A stretch of 10,123 nucleotides of DNA from an uncultured Eubacteriales bacterium (lineage in GTDB: Bacteria; Bacillota; Clostridia; Lachnospirales; CAG-274): assembly GCA_902497185.1 (NCBI GenBank), contig CABVEG010000042.1:1-10123 (forward strand), in the 5' to 3' direction. The notes beneath the pieces are model-generated. The model did not search any database. It saw nothing but the letters and a program-made list of their open reading frames with translations, and was not told the origin of the DNA. Shown one piece after another: positions 1-7,988 of this stretch (the first letter of the stretch is position 1; each line of letters begins with the position of its first letter). The position numbers and the translations under genes are program-made.

Positions 1-1359
1 AGCATCAATATCAAAAGTAACCTCAATCTGTGGGATACCTCTAGGAGCAGGAGCAATGCCGTCAAGACGGAATCTACCCAAGCTCTTGTTATCCTTAGCC
101 ATTGGTCTTTCACCCTGTACAATATTTATATCAACTGCTGTCTGATTATCCTCATAAGTTGAGAAAATCTGTTTCTTATTTGTAGGAATAGTAGTATTTC
201 TAGGGATTAAAGCAGTAGCTACACCACCTGCAGTTTCAATACCTAATGTAAGAGGAGTTACATCAAGAAGAAGAATAGAACCTGCACCTTCATCACCTGC
301 TAATTTACCACCCTGAATAGATGCACCAATGGCAACACATTCATCAGGGTTAATACCCTTAAATGGTTCCTTACCTGTAATCTTCTGTACCTCATCCTGT
401 ACAGCAGGGATTCTTGTAGAGCCACCAACAAGCAATACCTTAGTTAATTCACTTGCAGTAATATCAGCATCCTTTAAAGCTGTCTGAACAGGACCTAAGG
501 TAGCTTCAACAAGATCATGAGTTAATTCGTTAAATTTAGCTCTTGACAATGTTACATCTAAATGCTTAGGACCATCAGCACCAACTGTAATATATGGAAT
601 ATTAATGTTTGAAGTTGTTGCAGAAGATAATTCCTTCTTAGCCTTTTCAGCAGCTTCCTTTAATCTCTGCATAGCCATCTTGTCAGAAGATAAGTCAATA
701 CCCTCCTTAGCCTTAAAATCGCTAACTAAATAATCAATAATTCTCTGATCGAAGTCATCACCGCCTAAGTGGTTATTACCGCTTGTAGCAAGAACTTCGA
801 TTACACCGTCACCAATCTCAATAATAGATACATCAAATGTACCACCACCAAGATCGTATACCATAATAGTCTGCTCCTGCTCATTATCAAGACCATAAGC
901 TAAGGCAGCAGCAGTTGGCTCGTTAATAATTCTCTTAACATCAAGACCTGCAATCTTGCCTGCATCCTTAGTTGCCTGTCTTTGCGCATCAGTAAAGTAA
1001 GCAGGAACTGTAATAACAGCCTCTGTTACACTTTCACCAATATAAGCCTCTGCATCCTTTTTCAACTTCTGAAGAATCATAGCTGATATTTCCTGTGGTG
1101 AATACTGCTTACCATCATTAGTAAACTTATAATCTTCACCCATATGTCTTTTAATAGAAATAACTGTACCGTCTACATTAGTAACTGCCTGACGCTTAGC
1201 AGTTTCACCTACTAATCTTTCACCACTCTTAGTAAAACCTACAATAGAAGGAGTAGTTCTCTCACCCTCTGCATTTGCAATAACAGTTGGCTGACCACCT
1301 TCCATAACAGCTACACAAGAGTTTGTTGTACCTAAATCAATACCAATAATCTTTCCCAT
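1..1359 (-). CDS. dnaK: Chaperone protein DnaK (Hsp70), C-terminus beyond window edge
   Basis: This is the ATP-dependent Hsp70 chaperone, which binds exposed hydrophobic segments of unfolded proteins in the cytoplasm and cycles with DnaJ and GrpE. The 453 codons present read MGKIIGIDLGTTNSC at the start (phosphate-binding loop 1), then YDLGGGTFDVS near residues 168-178 (phosphate 2) and LLVGGSTRIPAV in the adenosine region. The nucleotide-binding domain is therefore complete, and the substrate-binding beta domain is entered (TPLTLGIETAGG) before the window ends. About 150-170 residues, including the helical lid, would lie to the left. Between residues 70 and 90 the protein lacks the roughly 23-residue insert of Gram-negative DnaKs, which fits a Firmicute. 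The ATG is preceded by AAGGAG at 1368-1373. It is the third gene of the hrcA operon, 60 nt after grpE; dnaJ would be expected next, outside the window. Confidence 0.98.
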   Translation of the reverse strand, partial: MGKIIGIDLGTTNSCVAVMEGGQPTVIANAEGERTTPSIVGFTKSGERLVGETAKRQAVTNVDGTVISIKRHMGEDYKFTNDGKQYSPQEISAMILQKLKKDAEAYIGESVTEAVITVPAYFTDAQRQATKDAGKIAGLDVKRIINEPTAAALAYGLDNEQEQTIMVYDLGGGTFDVSIIEIGDGVIEVLATSGNNHLGGDDFDQRIIDYLVSDFKAKEGIDLSSDKMAMQRLKEAAEKAKKELSSATTSNINIPYITVGADGPKHLDVTLSRAKFNELTHDLVEATLGPVQTALKDADITASELTKVLLVGGSTRIPAVQDEVQKITGKEPFKGINPDECVAIGASIQGGKLAGDEGAGSILLLDVTPLTLGIETAGGVATALIPRNTTIPTNKKQIFSTYEDNQTAVDINIVQGERPMAKDNKSLGRFRLDGIAPAPRGIPQIEVTFDIDA

Positions 1360-1419
1360 TATTCTCTCTCCTTTTAAAATTAAATAATATATACGCCTTT
1401 TTAATATTGTTAGTCTGGG

Positions 1420-1992
1420 TTAGTTTGCAACCTTAACCATAGCAGGTCTGATTACCTTGTCCCCATGTTTATAACCTTTTTGAAAAACTTCAACTACAAC
1501 ATTTTCGTCACAGCTTTCATCTTCAATGTGCATTACCGCTGCATGAACATTTGGATCAAAGGGCTCGCCCTCTGCCGGAATTTCCTCAACACCAACAGCC
1601 GTCATAACCTCAAGCATCTGCTTTAAAATCATTTCTATACCCTTGTAGGTGCTGCTTTCCTTATCCTCTGTTGCTGCAACAGCTCTTTCAAAGTTATCAA
1701 CTACAGGAAGGAACTTTTCAATAGTATCTCTCACACCATTATTATACATTCCCTGTTTTTCCTGATTAGTTCTTTTTCTGAAATTTTCAAATTCCGCAAG
1801 CTGTCTTAACCACTTATCCTGAGCTTCTTTAACCTGTTCCTCAGCTTTTACGAGTTTTTCCTCAAGAGTTTCCTCCTCAGATTTTTCACTTGCTTTAGTA
1901 TCAGAAGTTTCAGTGTTTTCGGCAGTTTCAACAGTTTCCTCTGTGTTATCTACAGTTTCTTCCATCTTTTCATTATCCAAATTACTATCCAT
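1420..1992 (-). CDS. grpE: Nucleotide exchange factor GrpE
   Basis: GrpE releases ADP from DnaK and so resets the chaperone cycle; it works as a cytoplasmic dimer. The 190-residue product has an acidic, low-complexity N-terminus (about residues 1-45), a long helical segment around 45-100 containing the family pattern LRQLAEFENFRKRT, and a C-terminal beta domain with FDPNVHAAV (145-153) and the GrpE signature GYKHGDKVIRPAMVKV (173-188). The frame is open up to 2031, but the ATG at 1992 is preferred: GGAGG ends 5 nt upstream, and the product then begins with the acidic tail usual for GrpE. An adjacent ATG at 1995 is the only close alternative. The start overlaps the end of hrcA by 8 nt, so the two genes are probably translationally coupled. 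Confidence 0.97.
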   Translation of the reverse strand: MDSNLDNEKMEETVDNTEETVETAENTETSDTKASEKSEEETLEEKLVKAEEQVKEAQDKWLRQLAEFENFRKRTNQEKQGMYNNGVRDTIEKFLPVVDNFERAVAATEDKESSTYKGIEMILKQMLEVMTAVGVEEIPAEGEPFDPNVHAAVMHIEDESCDENVVVEVFQKGYKHGDKVIRPAMVKVAN

Positions 1993-3055
1993 CATAACCT
2001 CCATCATCTCCATTGTTAAGCATAGCATCAATTATGCTGTCCAGCTTTTTAACAATTTCATCAAGTACAGATACTGTCTGGGAATAATTCATTCTGGTTG
2101 GACCAATTACACCAATTTTACCTACCGAATTATTTCCAAATCGGTAATTTGCCTTGACAATACTGCAATCCTTTAACTCTTCCATATTGTTTTCACCGCC
2201 AATAAGAATTTGAATCTTGTCAGCAGCTGTATCATCACCCTTACCTAAAAGGGTTATGAGCATATCCTTTTCTTCAAAAGCCTGAAAAATGTTTTTTGCC
2301 TTTTGCAGATCACTAAATTCAGGAAAGCCCAGAAGATTTTTAACCCCGCTTGTATAGAGGTGAACATCTTCCTCCTGATGTACGGTTGAAATAATTGCTT
2401 TAAATACCTTAGCTATGAGCTCCTGATAATCAGTAAACTTATTAATAAGTTCTGTGGTAGCGGCTCTGTCAATATCATCTAATGAATAATCTCTTATAAT
2501 ATTATTAATTTCATTTGAAATACTGTAAAGCCCATCCATATCAGGCACCGCCTTAGCCTTTATAATATGATTTTTAATAGTCTTATTATCCGTGACAACA
2601 ACTGCTGCAACAGCATTAGAATCAATAGGCACAAGCTGAATGTGCTTTATCTTTATTTTGCTGCTTTTAGGCTCTGTAACCACTGTAGTGTAGCTTGTAA
2701 GCATTGAAAGTGCCTTAGCAGTCTGCTGCATAAGATATTCAACCCTGTTAACATTAAAGGAAATGGCATTTTTAAGAAATTCAACCTCATCACTTGTCAG
2801 TTCCCTTGAATGCATCATATTATCAACATACATTCTATAGCCTATTTGTGATGGTATACGACCTGCTGAAGTATGAGGTTGTTCAATAAGCCCCATTTCC
2901 TCCAGGTCACTCATTTCATTACGAATAGTGGCAGGCGAAATACCTAAATCATATTTTTTAGCTATAGTCCTTGAGCCAACAGGCTCTGCTGTAGCAATAT
3001 AGTCGGTGATAATAGCTTCCAAAATTTTAATTTTTCTGTCATTAAGCTTCAACAT
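1985..3055 (-). CDS. hrcA: Heat-inducible transcription repressor HrcA
   Basis: HrcA represses class I heat-shock genes by binding the CIRCE operator; its folding depends on GroEL, which makes it a sensor of misfolded protein. The 356-residue product has an N-terminal winged-helix DNA-binding domain (about 1-80) with the family patterns EPVGSRTIAKKY, ISPATIRNEMSDLEEMGLI and HTSAGRIPSQIGYRMYVD. A GAF-like middle and a C-terminal region with IGVIGPTRMNY and a final helix follow. The frame is open to a GTG at 3061, but the ATG at 3055 is chosen because AGAGG lies just upstream and the protein then begins MLKLNDRKIKIL, as HrcA proteins usually do. It is the first gene of the operon, directly downstream of a perfect CIRCE, so it should autoregulate together with grpE and dnaK. 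Confidence 0.98.
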   Translation of the reverse strand: MLKLNDRKIKILEAIITDYIATAEPVGSRTIAKKYDLGISPATIRNEMSDLEEMGLIEQPHTSAGRIPSQIGYRMYVDNMMHSRELTSDEVEFLKNAISFNVNRVEYLMQQTAKALSMLTSYTTVVTEPKSSKIKIKHIQLVPIDSNAVAAVVVTDNKTIKNHIIKAKAVPDMDGLYSISNEINNIIRDYSLDDIDRAATTELINKFTDYQELIAKVFKAIISTVHQEEDVHLYTSGVKNLLGFPEFSDLQKAKNIFQAFEEKDMLITLLGKGDDTAADKIQILIGGENNMEELKDCSIVKANYRFGNNSVGKIGVIGPTRMNYSQTVSVLDEIVKKLDSIIDAMLNNGDDGGYDG

Positions 3056-3078
3056 TACCACCTCTTAATTTCATTTTG

Positions 3079-3105
3079 TTAGCACTCATTTAGTCCGAGT
3101 GCTAA
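3079..3105. promoter_or_regulatory. CIRCE operator (HrcA binding site)
   Basis: The site reads TTAGCACTC, nine spacer bases, GAGTGCTAA: an exact match to the CIRCE consensus with the canonical 9-bp spacer. It lies between the sigma-A promoter and the hrcA start, at or just after the expected transcription start, where bound HrcA would block transcription. No second CIRCE was seen in the window. Confidence 0.98.
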
Positions 3106-3115
3106 CTTTAAATAT

Positions 3116-3144
3116 AATATACCACAAGGTCCAAACTTTGTCAA
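3116..3144 (-). promoter_or_regulatory. Sigma-A promoter of hrcA-grpE-dnaK
   Basis: On the minus strand a perfect -35 box TTGACA (3139-3144) is followed by a 17-bp spacer and the -10 box TATATT (3116-3121). Transcription would begin about 7 bp further on, at the edge of the CIRCE element. The near-consensus promoter combined with CIRCE is the expected arrangement for a strongly expressed operon held down by HrcA. Confidence 0.9.
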
Positions 3145-3211
3145 TAGTTTTTAATAATTTTTTTAACAAGTTTTTATATAAATTTTATTACGAGTTTTAT
3201 AGACAGCCTTT

Positions 3212-3339
3212 TATAATAAGGTAACTTTATGTTTTTACATATATAATATTTGTTTTTTTAAGAAAAACTTTATAAAATTTTAATTTTTTGTTGTATTTTA
3301 TTATAAAAAGTTGTAAAATTATTTTATATCGTTTATATT
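3212..3339 (+). promoter_or_regulatory. AT-rich leader of the CstA-family gene with candidate promoters
   Basis: The divergent region 3145-3363 is extremely AT-rich and contains no gene. Two sigma-A-like promoters can be proposed for the downstream transporter. One has TTGTAA at 3311-3316, a 17-bp spacer and TATATT at 3334-3339, giving a leader of only about 20 nt. The other has TATAAT at 3212-3217 with a weak TTACGA at 3188-3193, giving a leader of about 140 nt. In such AT-rich DNA chance matches are likely. No catabolite-repression (cre) site or riboswitch was recognised. Confidence 0.4.
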
Positions 3340-3363
3340 TTAACAAAAAGGAGGAATTTAATT

Positions 3364-5043
3364 ATGAACGGTTTAATTATGATGATTATAGCAATCATTG
3401 TATTAGGCGGAGCATATCTCATCTATGGAAGATACCTTGCTAATTTATGGGGTATTGATGAAAACGCAAAAACTCCTGCCTATGAATTGGAAGATGGTGT
3501 TGACTATGTTCCTGCTGATACTAATGTAGTATTTGGCCACCAGTTTGCCTCTATTGCCGGTGCAGGCCCTATTAACGGTCCTATTCAGGCAGCAATTTTT
3601 GGTTGGGTACCGGTTTTACTCTGGATTTTAATAGGTGGTGTATTCTTTGGTGCTGTCCAGGACTTTGCATCAATGTATGCTTCTGTTAAAAACAAGGGCA
3701 GAACTATTGGTTACATTATTGAACTATACATTGGTAAAATCGGCAAAAAGCTCTTTATGCTTTTCACATGGTTATTCTCAATACTTGTAGTTGCAGCCTT
3801 TGCCGATGTTGTATGCAAAACATTTAACGGCTTTGCAGAAGATGGTTCTACAGTTCTTGCCAACGGTCAGGTAGCTATGACAAGCTGTCTTTTCATATTT
3901 GCTGCTGTTGCTCTTGGTATATTCCTTAGAAAAAGCAAAGCAAACAAATGGGTAAACACTATTATAGCTATTCTTATATTGGTTGCCTGTATTGCTGTCG
4001 GTCTTTTTGTTCCTATATACATAGGTACCGGTGCATGGCATATTATTGTATTTATTTACATAGCTGTTGCTTCTATTGCTCCTGTGTGGATTTTGCTTCA
4101 GCCAAGAGATTACCTTAACAGCTACTTACTTGTTGCAATGATTGTTGCTTCAGTTTTAGGTGTACTTGTTGCTAATCCTACTATGGAGCTTTCAGCTTTC
4201 AACGGATGGAATGTGGAAGGTCATACTATTTTCCCATATCTTTTCGTAACTATTGCCTGTGGTGCCGTTTCAGGTTTCCACTCTTTAGTTTCTTCAGGTA
4301 CAGCTTCAAAGCAGATTAAGAACGAAAAGAATATGCTTCCTGTTTCATTTGGTGCTATGCTTATGGAAAGTATGCTTGCAGTTATTGCACTTATTGCCGT
4401 AGGTGCTGTTGCTAAGGGCGGCGTTATACCTGATATGACTCAGCCTGCCATATTCGCAACAGGTGTTGCAAGTTTCCTTGTTAAATTAGGTATACCTGAA
4501 AGCATTAGTATGACACTTATTACTCTTTCAGTTTCAGCCTTTGCTCTTACTTCTCTTGACTCCGTTGCAAGAGTAGGCAGACTTGCTTTTGAGGAATTTT
4601 TCCTTGATGCTGATACTGACGAAGAAAATATGAGTGGCATTACTAAGGTTTGTACAAACAAATATTTCTCAACATTTATTACTTTAGCAGTTGCTTTTGC
4701 TCTTGCTAAGGTTGGTTATAAGGATATTTGGCCATTATTTGGTTCAGCAAACCAGCTTTTATCAGCTCTTGCCCTTATTGCCTGTGCCGTATTCTTTAAG
4801 AAAACAAACAGACAGGGCTGGATGCTTTGGATTCCAATGATTGTTATGCTTTTAGTAACACTTTCAATGCTTGGTATTACAATTTATACTAAGTTTACAG
4901 GTGTTGTAACTGCAACAACTTCTAATATGGGTGGCGACATTTTACAGCTCGCCTTTGCTGTTGCATTGTTTATACTTGGTATTATCGTTTCAATAAGCGG
5001 CTTAAAGGCTCTTACTGAAAAAGTAAATACTGCTAAAGCATAA
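3364..5043 (+). CDS. CstA-family (carbon starvation) membrane transporter
   Basis: This is a polytopic inner-membrane transporter of the CstA family, whose characterised members take up peptides (CstA) or pyruvate (BtsT). The 559-residue product starts with a hydrophobic segment (about 3-22). It then has the family hallmark HQFASIAGAGPINGP (59-73), followed by WVPVLLWILIGGVFFGAVQDF and many further hydrophobic helices to near the C-terminus. A central GAVSGFHSLVSSGTASKQI segment is also characteristic. E. coli CstA and BtsT are about 700 residues, so this belongs to the shorter form common in anaerobic Firmicutes. The start is supported by AAAGGAGG at 3347-3354, 9 nt before ATG. The gene stands alone: divergent from the heat-shock operon and convergent with dapB, with a shared terminator after it. 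The substrate cannot be decided from sequence; peptides, amino acids or pyruvate are possible. No sensor kinase gene lies next to it in the window. Confidence 0.9.
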   Translation: MNGLIMMIIAIIVLGGAYLIYGRYLANLWGIDENAKTPAYELEDGVDYVPADTNVVFGHQFASIAGAGPINGPIQAAIFGWVPVLLWILIGGVFFGAVQDFASMYASVKNKGRTIGYIIELYIGKIGKKLFMLFTWLFSILVVAAFADVVCKTFNGFAEDGSTVLANGQVAMTSCLFIFAAVALGIFLRKSKANKWVNTIIAILILVACIAVGLFVPIYIGTGAWHIIVFIYIAVASIAPVWILLQPRDYLNSYLLVAMIVASVLGVLVANPTMELSAFNGWNVEGHTIFPYLFVTIACGAVSGFHSLVSSGTASKQIKNEKNMLPVSFGAMLMESMLAVIALIAVGAVAKGGVIPDMTQPAIFATGVASFLVKLGIPESISMTLITLSVSAFALTSLDSVARVGRLAFEEFFLDADTDEENMSGITKVCTNKYFSTFITLAVAFALAKVGYKDIWPLFGSANQLLSALALIACAVFFKKTNRQGWMLWIPMIVMLLVTLSMLGITIYTKFTGVVTATTSNMGGDILQLAFAVALFILGIIVSISGLKALTEKVNTAKA

Positions 5044-5056
5044 TTAAATACATTTC

Positions 5057-5097
5057 AAAAAAAAGAATCTGCCTGACAACAAGCAGATTCTTTTTTT
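5057..5097. terminator. Bidirectional intrinsic terminator between the CstA-family gene and dapB
   Basis: An 11-bp perfect stem AAAGAATCTGC (5062-5072) pairs with GCAGATTCTTT (5083-5093) around a 10-nt loop. It is flanked by eight A on the left and seven T on the right, so a U-tract follows the hairpin on both strands. It starts 13 nt after the transporter stop and lies 10 nt beyond the dapB stop on the opposite strand, so it can end both convergent transcripts. Confidence 0.95.
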
Positions 5098-5107
5098 ATT
5101 ATAAAAA

Positions 5108-5866
5108 TTAAATTTCAGCCATTACATCCTGCATATCATATTTACCGGAAGTCTTACCCTTTATAAACTTAGCAGCCTTAATTGCACCAACAGCAAAAAC
5201 TTCTTTACTATAAGCAGAATGGGTAAATTCAATAACCTCATCCTTACCTGCAAATATAACCTCATGGTCACCGACAATAGTGCCTCCTCTTACTGCAGAA
5301 AAGCCCAATTCACGTCTGTTTCTCTTTTCCCTTACCTGACTTCTGTCATAAACATATTCAAGACTGCCGCCTACACCCTCATTAACTGCATCGCCAAGTA
5401 AAATAGCAGTACCGCTTGGAGCATCAATTTTCTGGTTATGATGTCTTTCAACTATTTCAATATCAAAGCCTGCCTCATATAATACATCACTGTACTTCTT
5501 TAAAATAGTTGCAAGAAGATTAATACCTAAGCTCATATTTGCACTCTTAAACATCGCAACACTTTCAGACGCTTTATCAATATACGCCATTGTTTCTTCA
5601 CTTAAGCCTGTTGTGCAAATTACTGCAGGAATACTCTTTTCTACAGCATAGTCAATAACAGCAGGTACAGCAGATGCCGTAGAAAAATCAATAATGGCAT
5701 CAGCCTCAATGTCACAATCCTTTATATTTGTAAAAACAGGAAAGCCTGTATTTGCCGCCACCATATCAACACCTGCTACAATTTCAATATCAGGATCATT
5801 TTCTGCAAGTCCGCATATTACTCTGCCCATTTTGCCATTACAGCCATGCATAATTATTTTTGTCAT
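5108..5866 (-). CDS. dapB: 4-hydroxy-tetrahydrodipicolinate reductase DapB
   Basis: DapB reduces 4-hydroxy-tetrahydrodipicolinate to tetrahydrodipicolinate with NAD(P)H, the third step after aspartyl phosphate towards diaminopimelate and lysine. The 252-residue product has the dinucleotide-binding motif GCNGKMG (8-14) at its N-terminus, CTTGL (84-88), and the catalytic signature ERHHNQKIDAPSGTA (140-154) with the paired histidines 142/143 and Lys146. It also has the late VRGGTIVGDHEV segment (192-203). Length is close to the family norm. The frame stays open to 5914, but ATG 5866 is chosen because AAAGGAG (5874-5880) sits 7 nt upstream and the Rossmann strand then begins at residue 3. It is the last gene of the riboswitch-controlled operon, 63 nt after dapA, with a terminator-like hairpin in the gap. 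Confidence 0.97.
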   Translation of the reverse strand: MTKIIMHGCNGKMGRVICGLAENDPDIEIVAGVDMVAANTGFPVFTNIKDCDIEADAIIDFSTASAVPAVIDYAVEKSIPAVICTTGLSEETMAYIDKASESVAMFKSANMSLGINLLATILKKYSDVLYEAGFDIEIVERHHNQKIDAPSGTAILLGDAVNEGVGGSLEYVYDRSQVREKRNRRELGFSAVRGGTIVGDHEVIFAGKDEVIEFTHSAYSKEVFAVGAIKAAKFIKGKTSGKYDMQDVMAEI

Positions 5867-5881
5867 AAGTTTTCTCCTTTC

Positions 5882-5924
5882 AAAAAAGGCGACCCAATGT
5901 ACAGAAATGTTCATCAGCCGCCTT
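5882..5924 (-). terminator. Terminator-like hairpin between dapA and dapB
   Basis: On the minus strand AAGGCGGC (5917-5924) pairs with GTCGCCTT (5886-5893), an 8-bp GC-rich stem with one G-U pair, followed by a T6 tract (5882-5887). The 23-nt loop can itself fold through ATGAACA / TGTACAT with one mismatch and a TTTC tip. It begins 5 nt after the dapA stop and ends 1 nt before the dapB ribosome binding site. By structure it is a rho-independent terminator inside the operon; partial read-through, or a separate dapB promoter within dapA, would be needed for dapB expression. Confidence 0.75.
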
Positions 5925-5929
5925 ATTCT

Positions 5930-6817
5930 TTATAAAATTCCAAACTCCTTCATAGCCTTTTCAAGCATAAGTTTGTTATCTTCTTCCATTTCTATTAACG
6001 GAGCTCTGTAGCCTCCTACATTATAGCCCATTATATTAAGAGCAGCCTTAACAGGAATAGGATTAACCTCGCAGAATAAAGCCTTAACCAAGCCAAGACA
6101 ATTTAACTGCATTTCAGTTGCTTTTTTAGTATCCCCATTTAAATAACTTATAACCATATCGTGGGTATACTTTGGCGCTATGTTTGAAAGTACGGAAATA
6201 ACGCCCTTGCCTCCTAATGAAAGCAAAGGAACAATCTGATCATCATTGCCACTGTAAATATCAATATCACCCTGTGTTCTGTGAGCAATTTCAGCAACCT
6301 GAGAAATATTTCCGCTTGCCTCCTTAATTGCAACAATATTGTCAATCTTTGAAAGAGTTTCAACTGTAGACGGAGCAATATTTAACCCTGTTCTTCCTGC
6401 TACTGAATACATAATAACAGGTAAGTCTGTTGCTCCTGCCATATCCGTATAATACTTCACAAGACCTTTTTGTGTAGTCTTGTTATAATAAGGAGTTACA
6501 ATAAGCAAGCCGTCAGCACCAACCTGTGCACATCTTTTGCAAAGCTCTATACCGTGCTTTGTATCATTACTGCCTGCACCTGCAACAACAGGTACCCTCT
6601 TATTAACCTTGTCAACTGTATATTTAATTGTTTCAATTTGCTCATCATCAGTTAATGTTGATGCCTCACCTGTCGTACCACAGATAATAATGGCATCAGT
6701 TTCGTTGGCAATCTGATTTTCAATTAAAGAACCAAGAACCTCAAAATTAACACTGCCATCTTCCTTAAATGGAGTTACAATAGCAACACCTGCACCTGTA
6801 AATAAGGTCTTACTCAT
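5930..6817 (-). CDS. dapA: 4-hydroxy-tetrahydrodipicolinate synthase DapA
   Basis: DapA condenses pyruvate with aspartate semialdehyde, the first committed step of lysine/diaminopimelate synthesis. The 295-residue product is a class I aldolase-type TIM barrel. Residues known from the family line up with a constant offset of four from E. coli: Thr48-Thr49 in CGTTGEA, Tyr111 in TPYYNK, Tyr137 and Arg142 in YSVAGRT, and the Schiff-base Lys165 in VAIKEASG. The YSVAGRT stretch differs from the common YNVPGRT at two non-catalytic positions. Full length, no gaps. The ATG is preceded by a perfect AGGAGG (6826-6831) with 8-nt spacing. It lies 25 nt after asd and shares the upstream lysine riboswitch. 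Other pyruvate aldolases of this superfamily exist, but the position between asd and dapB makes DapA the clear call. Confidence 0.97.
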   Translation of the reverse strand: MSKTLFTGAGVAIVTPFKEDGSVNFEVLGSLIENQIANETDAIIICGTTGEASTLTDDEQIETIKYTVDKVNKRVPVVAGAGSNDTKHGIELCKRCAQVGADGLLIVTPYYNKTTQKGLVKYYTDMAGATDLPVIMYSVAGRTGLNIAPSTVETLSKIDNIVAIKEASGNISQVAEIAHRTQGDIDIYSGNDDQIVPLLSLGGKGVISVLSNIAPKYTHDMVISYLNGDTKKATEMQLNCLGLVKALFCEVNPIPVKAALNIMGYNVGGYRAPLIEMEEDNKLMLEKAMKEFGIL

Positions 6818-6842
6818 ATTAAACGCCTCCTAATATAATTAA

Positions 6843-7925
6843 TTATTTGTCAAAATAACCTTTAGCAGCTAAAAGCTCTGCCATAAGAACGGCACCACCT
6901 GCTGCACCTCTTAATGTATTGTGTGACAAGCATACAAATTTGTAATCATACTGGCTGTCCTCTCTTAATCTGCCGATTGATACAGCCATACCGTTTTCTA
7001 ACATTCTGTCAAGTTTAGCCTGTGGTCTGTTATCCTCCTCAAAATAGTTAAGGAACTGCTTTGGAGCTGAAGGGAGCTGAAGCTCCTGTGGAACACCGCT
7101 GAAGTTTTTCCAAGCCTCAAGAATTTCTTCCTTTGAAGGCTTATTATCAAAGCTTACAAATACGGCAGCAGTATGACCATCTGAAACAGCAACTCTTAAA
7201 CACTGAGTAGTAATGTTAGGTGTAGTTGCATTTTCAATAACATTACCGTTAATCTTACCCCAAATCTTCATTGGCTCAAGTTCAGACTTTTCTTCCTCAC
7301 CGCCAATATAAGGGATAACGTTATCTACCATTTCAGGCCATGTTTCAAAGGTTTTGCCGGCACCTGAAATAGCCTGGTATGTACAAGCTAACACATTCTT
7401 TAAACCATATTTTCTAAGAGGATGTAAGGCAGGAACATAGCTCTGTAAAGAACAGTTTGACTTAACTGCAATAAAACCTCTCTTTGTACCTAATCTCTTC
7501 TTCTGTGCCTCAATAATTTCAATATGTTCAGGATTTATTTCAGGTACCACCATAGGAACATCAGGAGTACCTCTGTGAGCTGAATTGTTTGAAACAACAG
7601 GACATTCTGCTTTTGCATATCTCTCCTCTAATGCTCTGATTTCGTCCTTTTTCATATCTACGGCGCAAAATACAAAGTCAACCATAGCTGCAATTTTTTC
7701 AACATCAGCAGTGGCATCCATAACTGTAAGCTCTGCAATTTTTTCGGGCATAGGTTCTGTCATAGCCCATCTTGAACCAACAGCATCCTTTAACTTCTTT
7801 CCTGCAGAACGAGGGCTTGCCGCAACAACTACTACATTAAACCAAGGGTGTTTGTCAAGGAGTAATGCAAATCTCTGACCTACCATACCGGTAGCACCAA
7901 TAATACCTACGTTAAAAGTTTTCAT
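6843..7925 (-). CDS. asd: Aspartate-semialdehyde dehydrogenase, archaeal/fungal-like type
   Basis: Asd reduces aspartyl phosphate to aspartate semialdehyde with NADPH, the branch point to lysine/diaminopimelate, threonine and methionine. The 360-residue product starts with the Rossmann pattern VGIIGATGMVGQ (6-17). It has PVVSNNSAHR (109-118), the nucleophile Cys158 in VKSNCSLQ, SGAGK (187-191) and a probable catalytic His251 in SDGHTA. The SNCSLQ context, the AASPRSAGKK segment and the overall pattern match the branch typical of archaea and fungi rather than the E. coli or Bacillus type; this is a judgement from memory of the families. The frame extends to 7985, but ATG 7925 is chosen because GGAGG (7932-7936) lies 6 nt upstream and the upstream extension would run through the riboswitch terminator. 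It is the first gene of the operon. Confidence 0.95.
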   Translation of the reverse strand: MKTFNVGIIGATGMVGQRFALLLDKHPWFNVVVVAASPRSAGKKLKDAVGSRWAMTEPMPEKIAELTVMDATADVEKIAAMVDFVFCAVDMKKDEIRALEERYAKAECPVVSNNSAHRGTPDVPMVVPEINPEHIEIIEAQKKRLGTKRGFIAVKSNCSLQSYVPALHPLRKYGLKNVLACTYQAISGAGKTFETWPEMVDNVIPYIGGEEEKSELEPMKIWGKINGNVIENATTPNITTQCLRVAVSDGHTAAVFVSFDNKPSKEEILEAWKNFSGVPQELQLPSAPKQFLNYFEEDNRPQAKLDRMLENGMAVSIGRLREDSQYDYKFVCLSHNTLRGAAGGAVLMAELLAAKGYFDK

Positions 7926-7962
7926 TTTAAACCTCCAAAATATTTTTATAAGTTTATAAAAA

Positions 7963-7988
7963 GAAAAAAGATTGACAAAAGCCAATCT
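7963..7988 (-). terminator. Riboswitch-controlled terminator upstream of asd
   Basis: On the minus strand AGATTGGC pairs with GTCAATCT (one G-U pair, loop TTTT), followed by T6 C T5. It forms the OFF structure of the lysine riboswitch, ending transcription about 37 nt before the asd start. Its 5' arm shares bases 7985-7988 with the antiterminator, so the two folds exclude each other. Confidence 0.88.

Noticed and set aside
1360..1419. Possible regulatory element in the grpE-dnaK gap
   Set aside because: Only the dnaK ribosome binding site is visible; no stable stem, promoter or second CIRCE was found.
1913..2176. Plus-strand reading frame across grpE and hrcA
   Set aside because: It is antisense to two certain genes, has repetitive low-complexity content and no family resemblance.
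5867..5914. Upstream extension of dapB from an earlier ATG
   Set aside because: The extra 16 codons fall in the hairpin between dapA and dapB, and the later ATG has a good ribosome binding site and the family-typical start.
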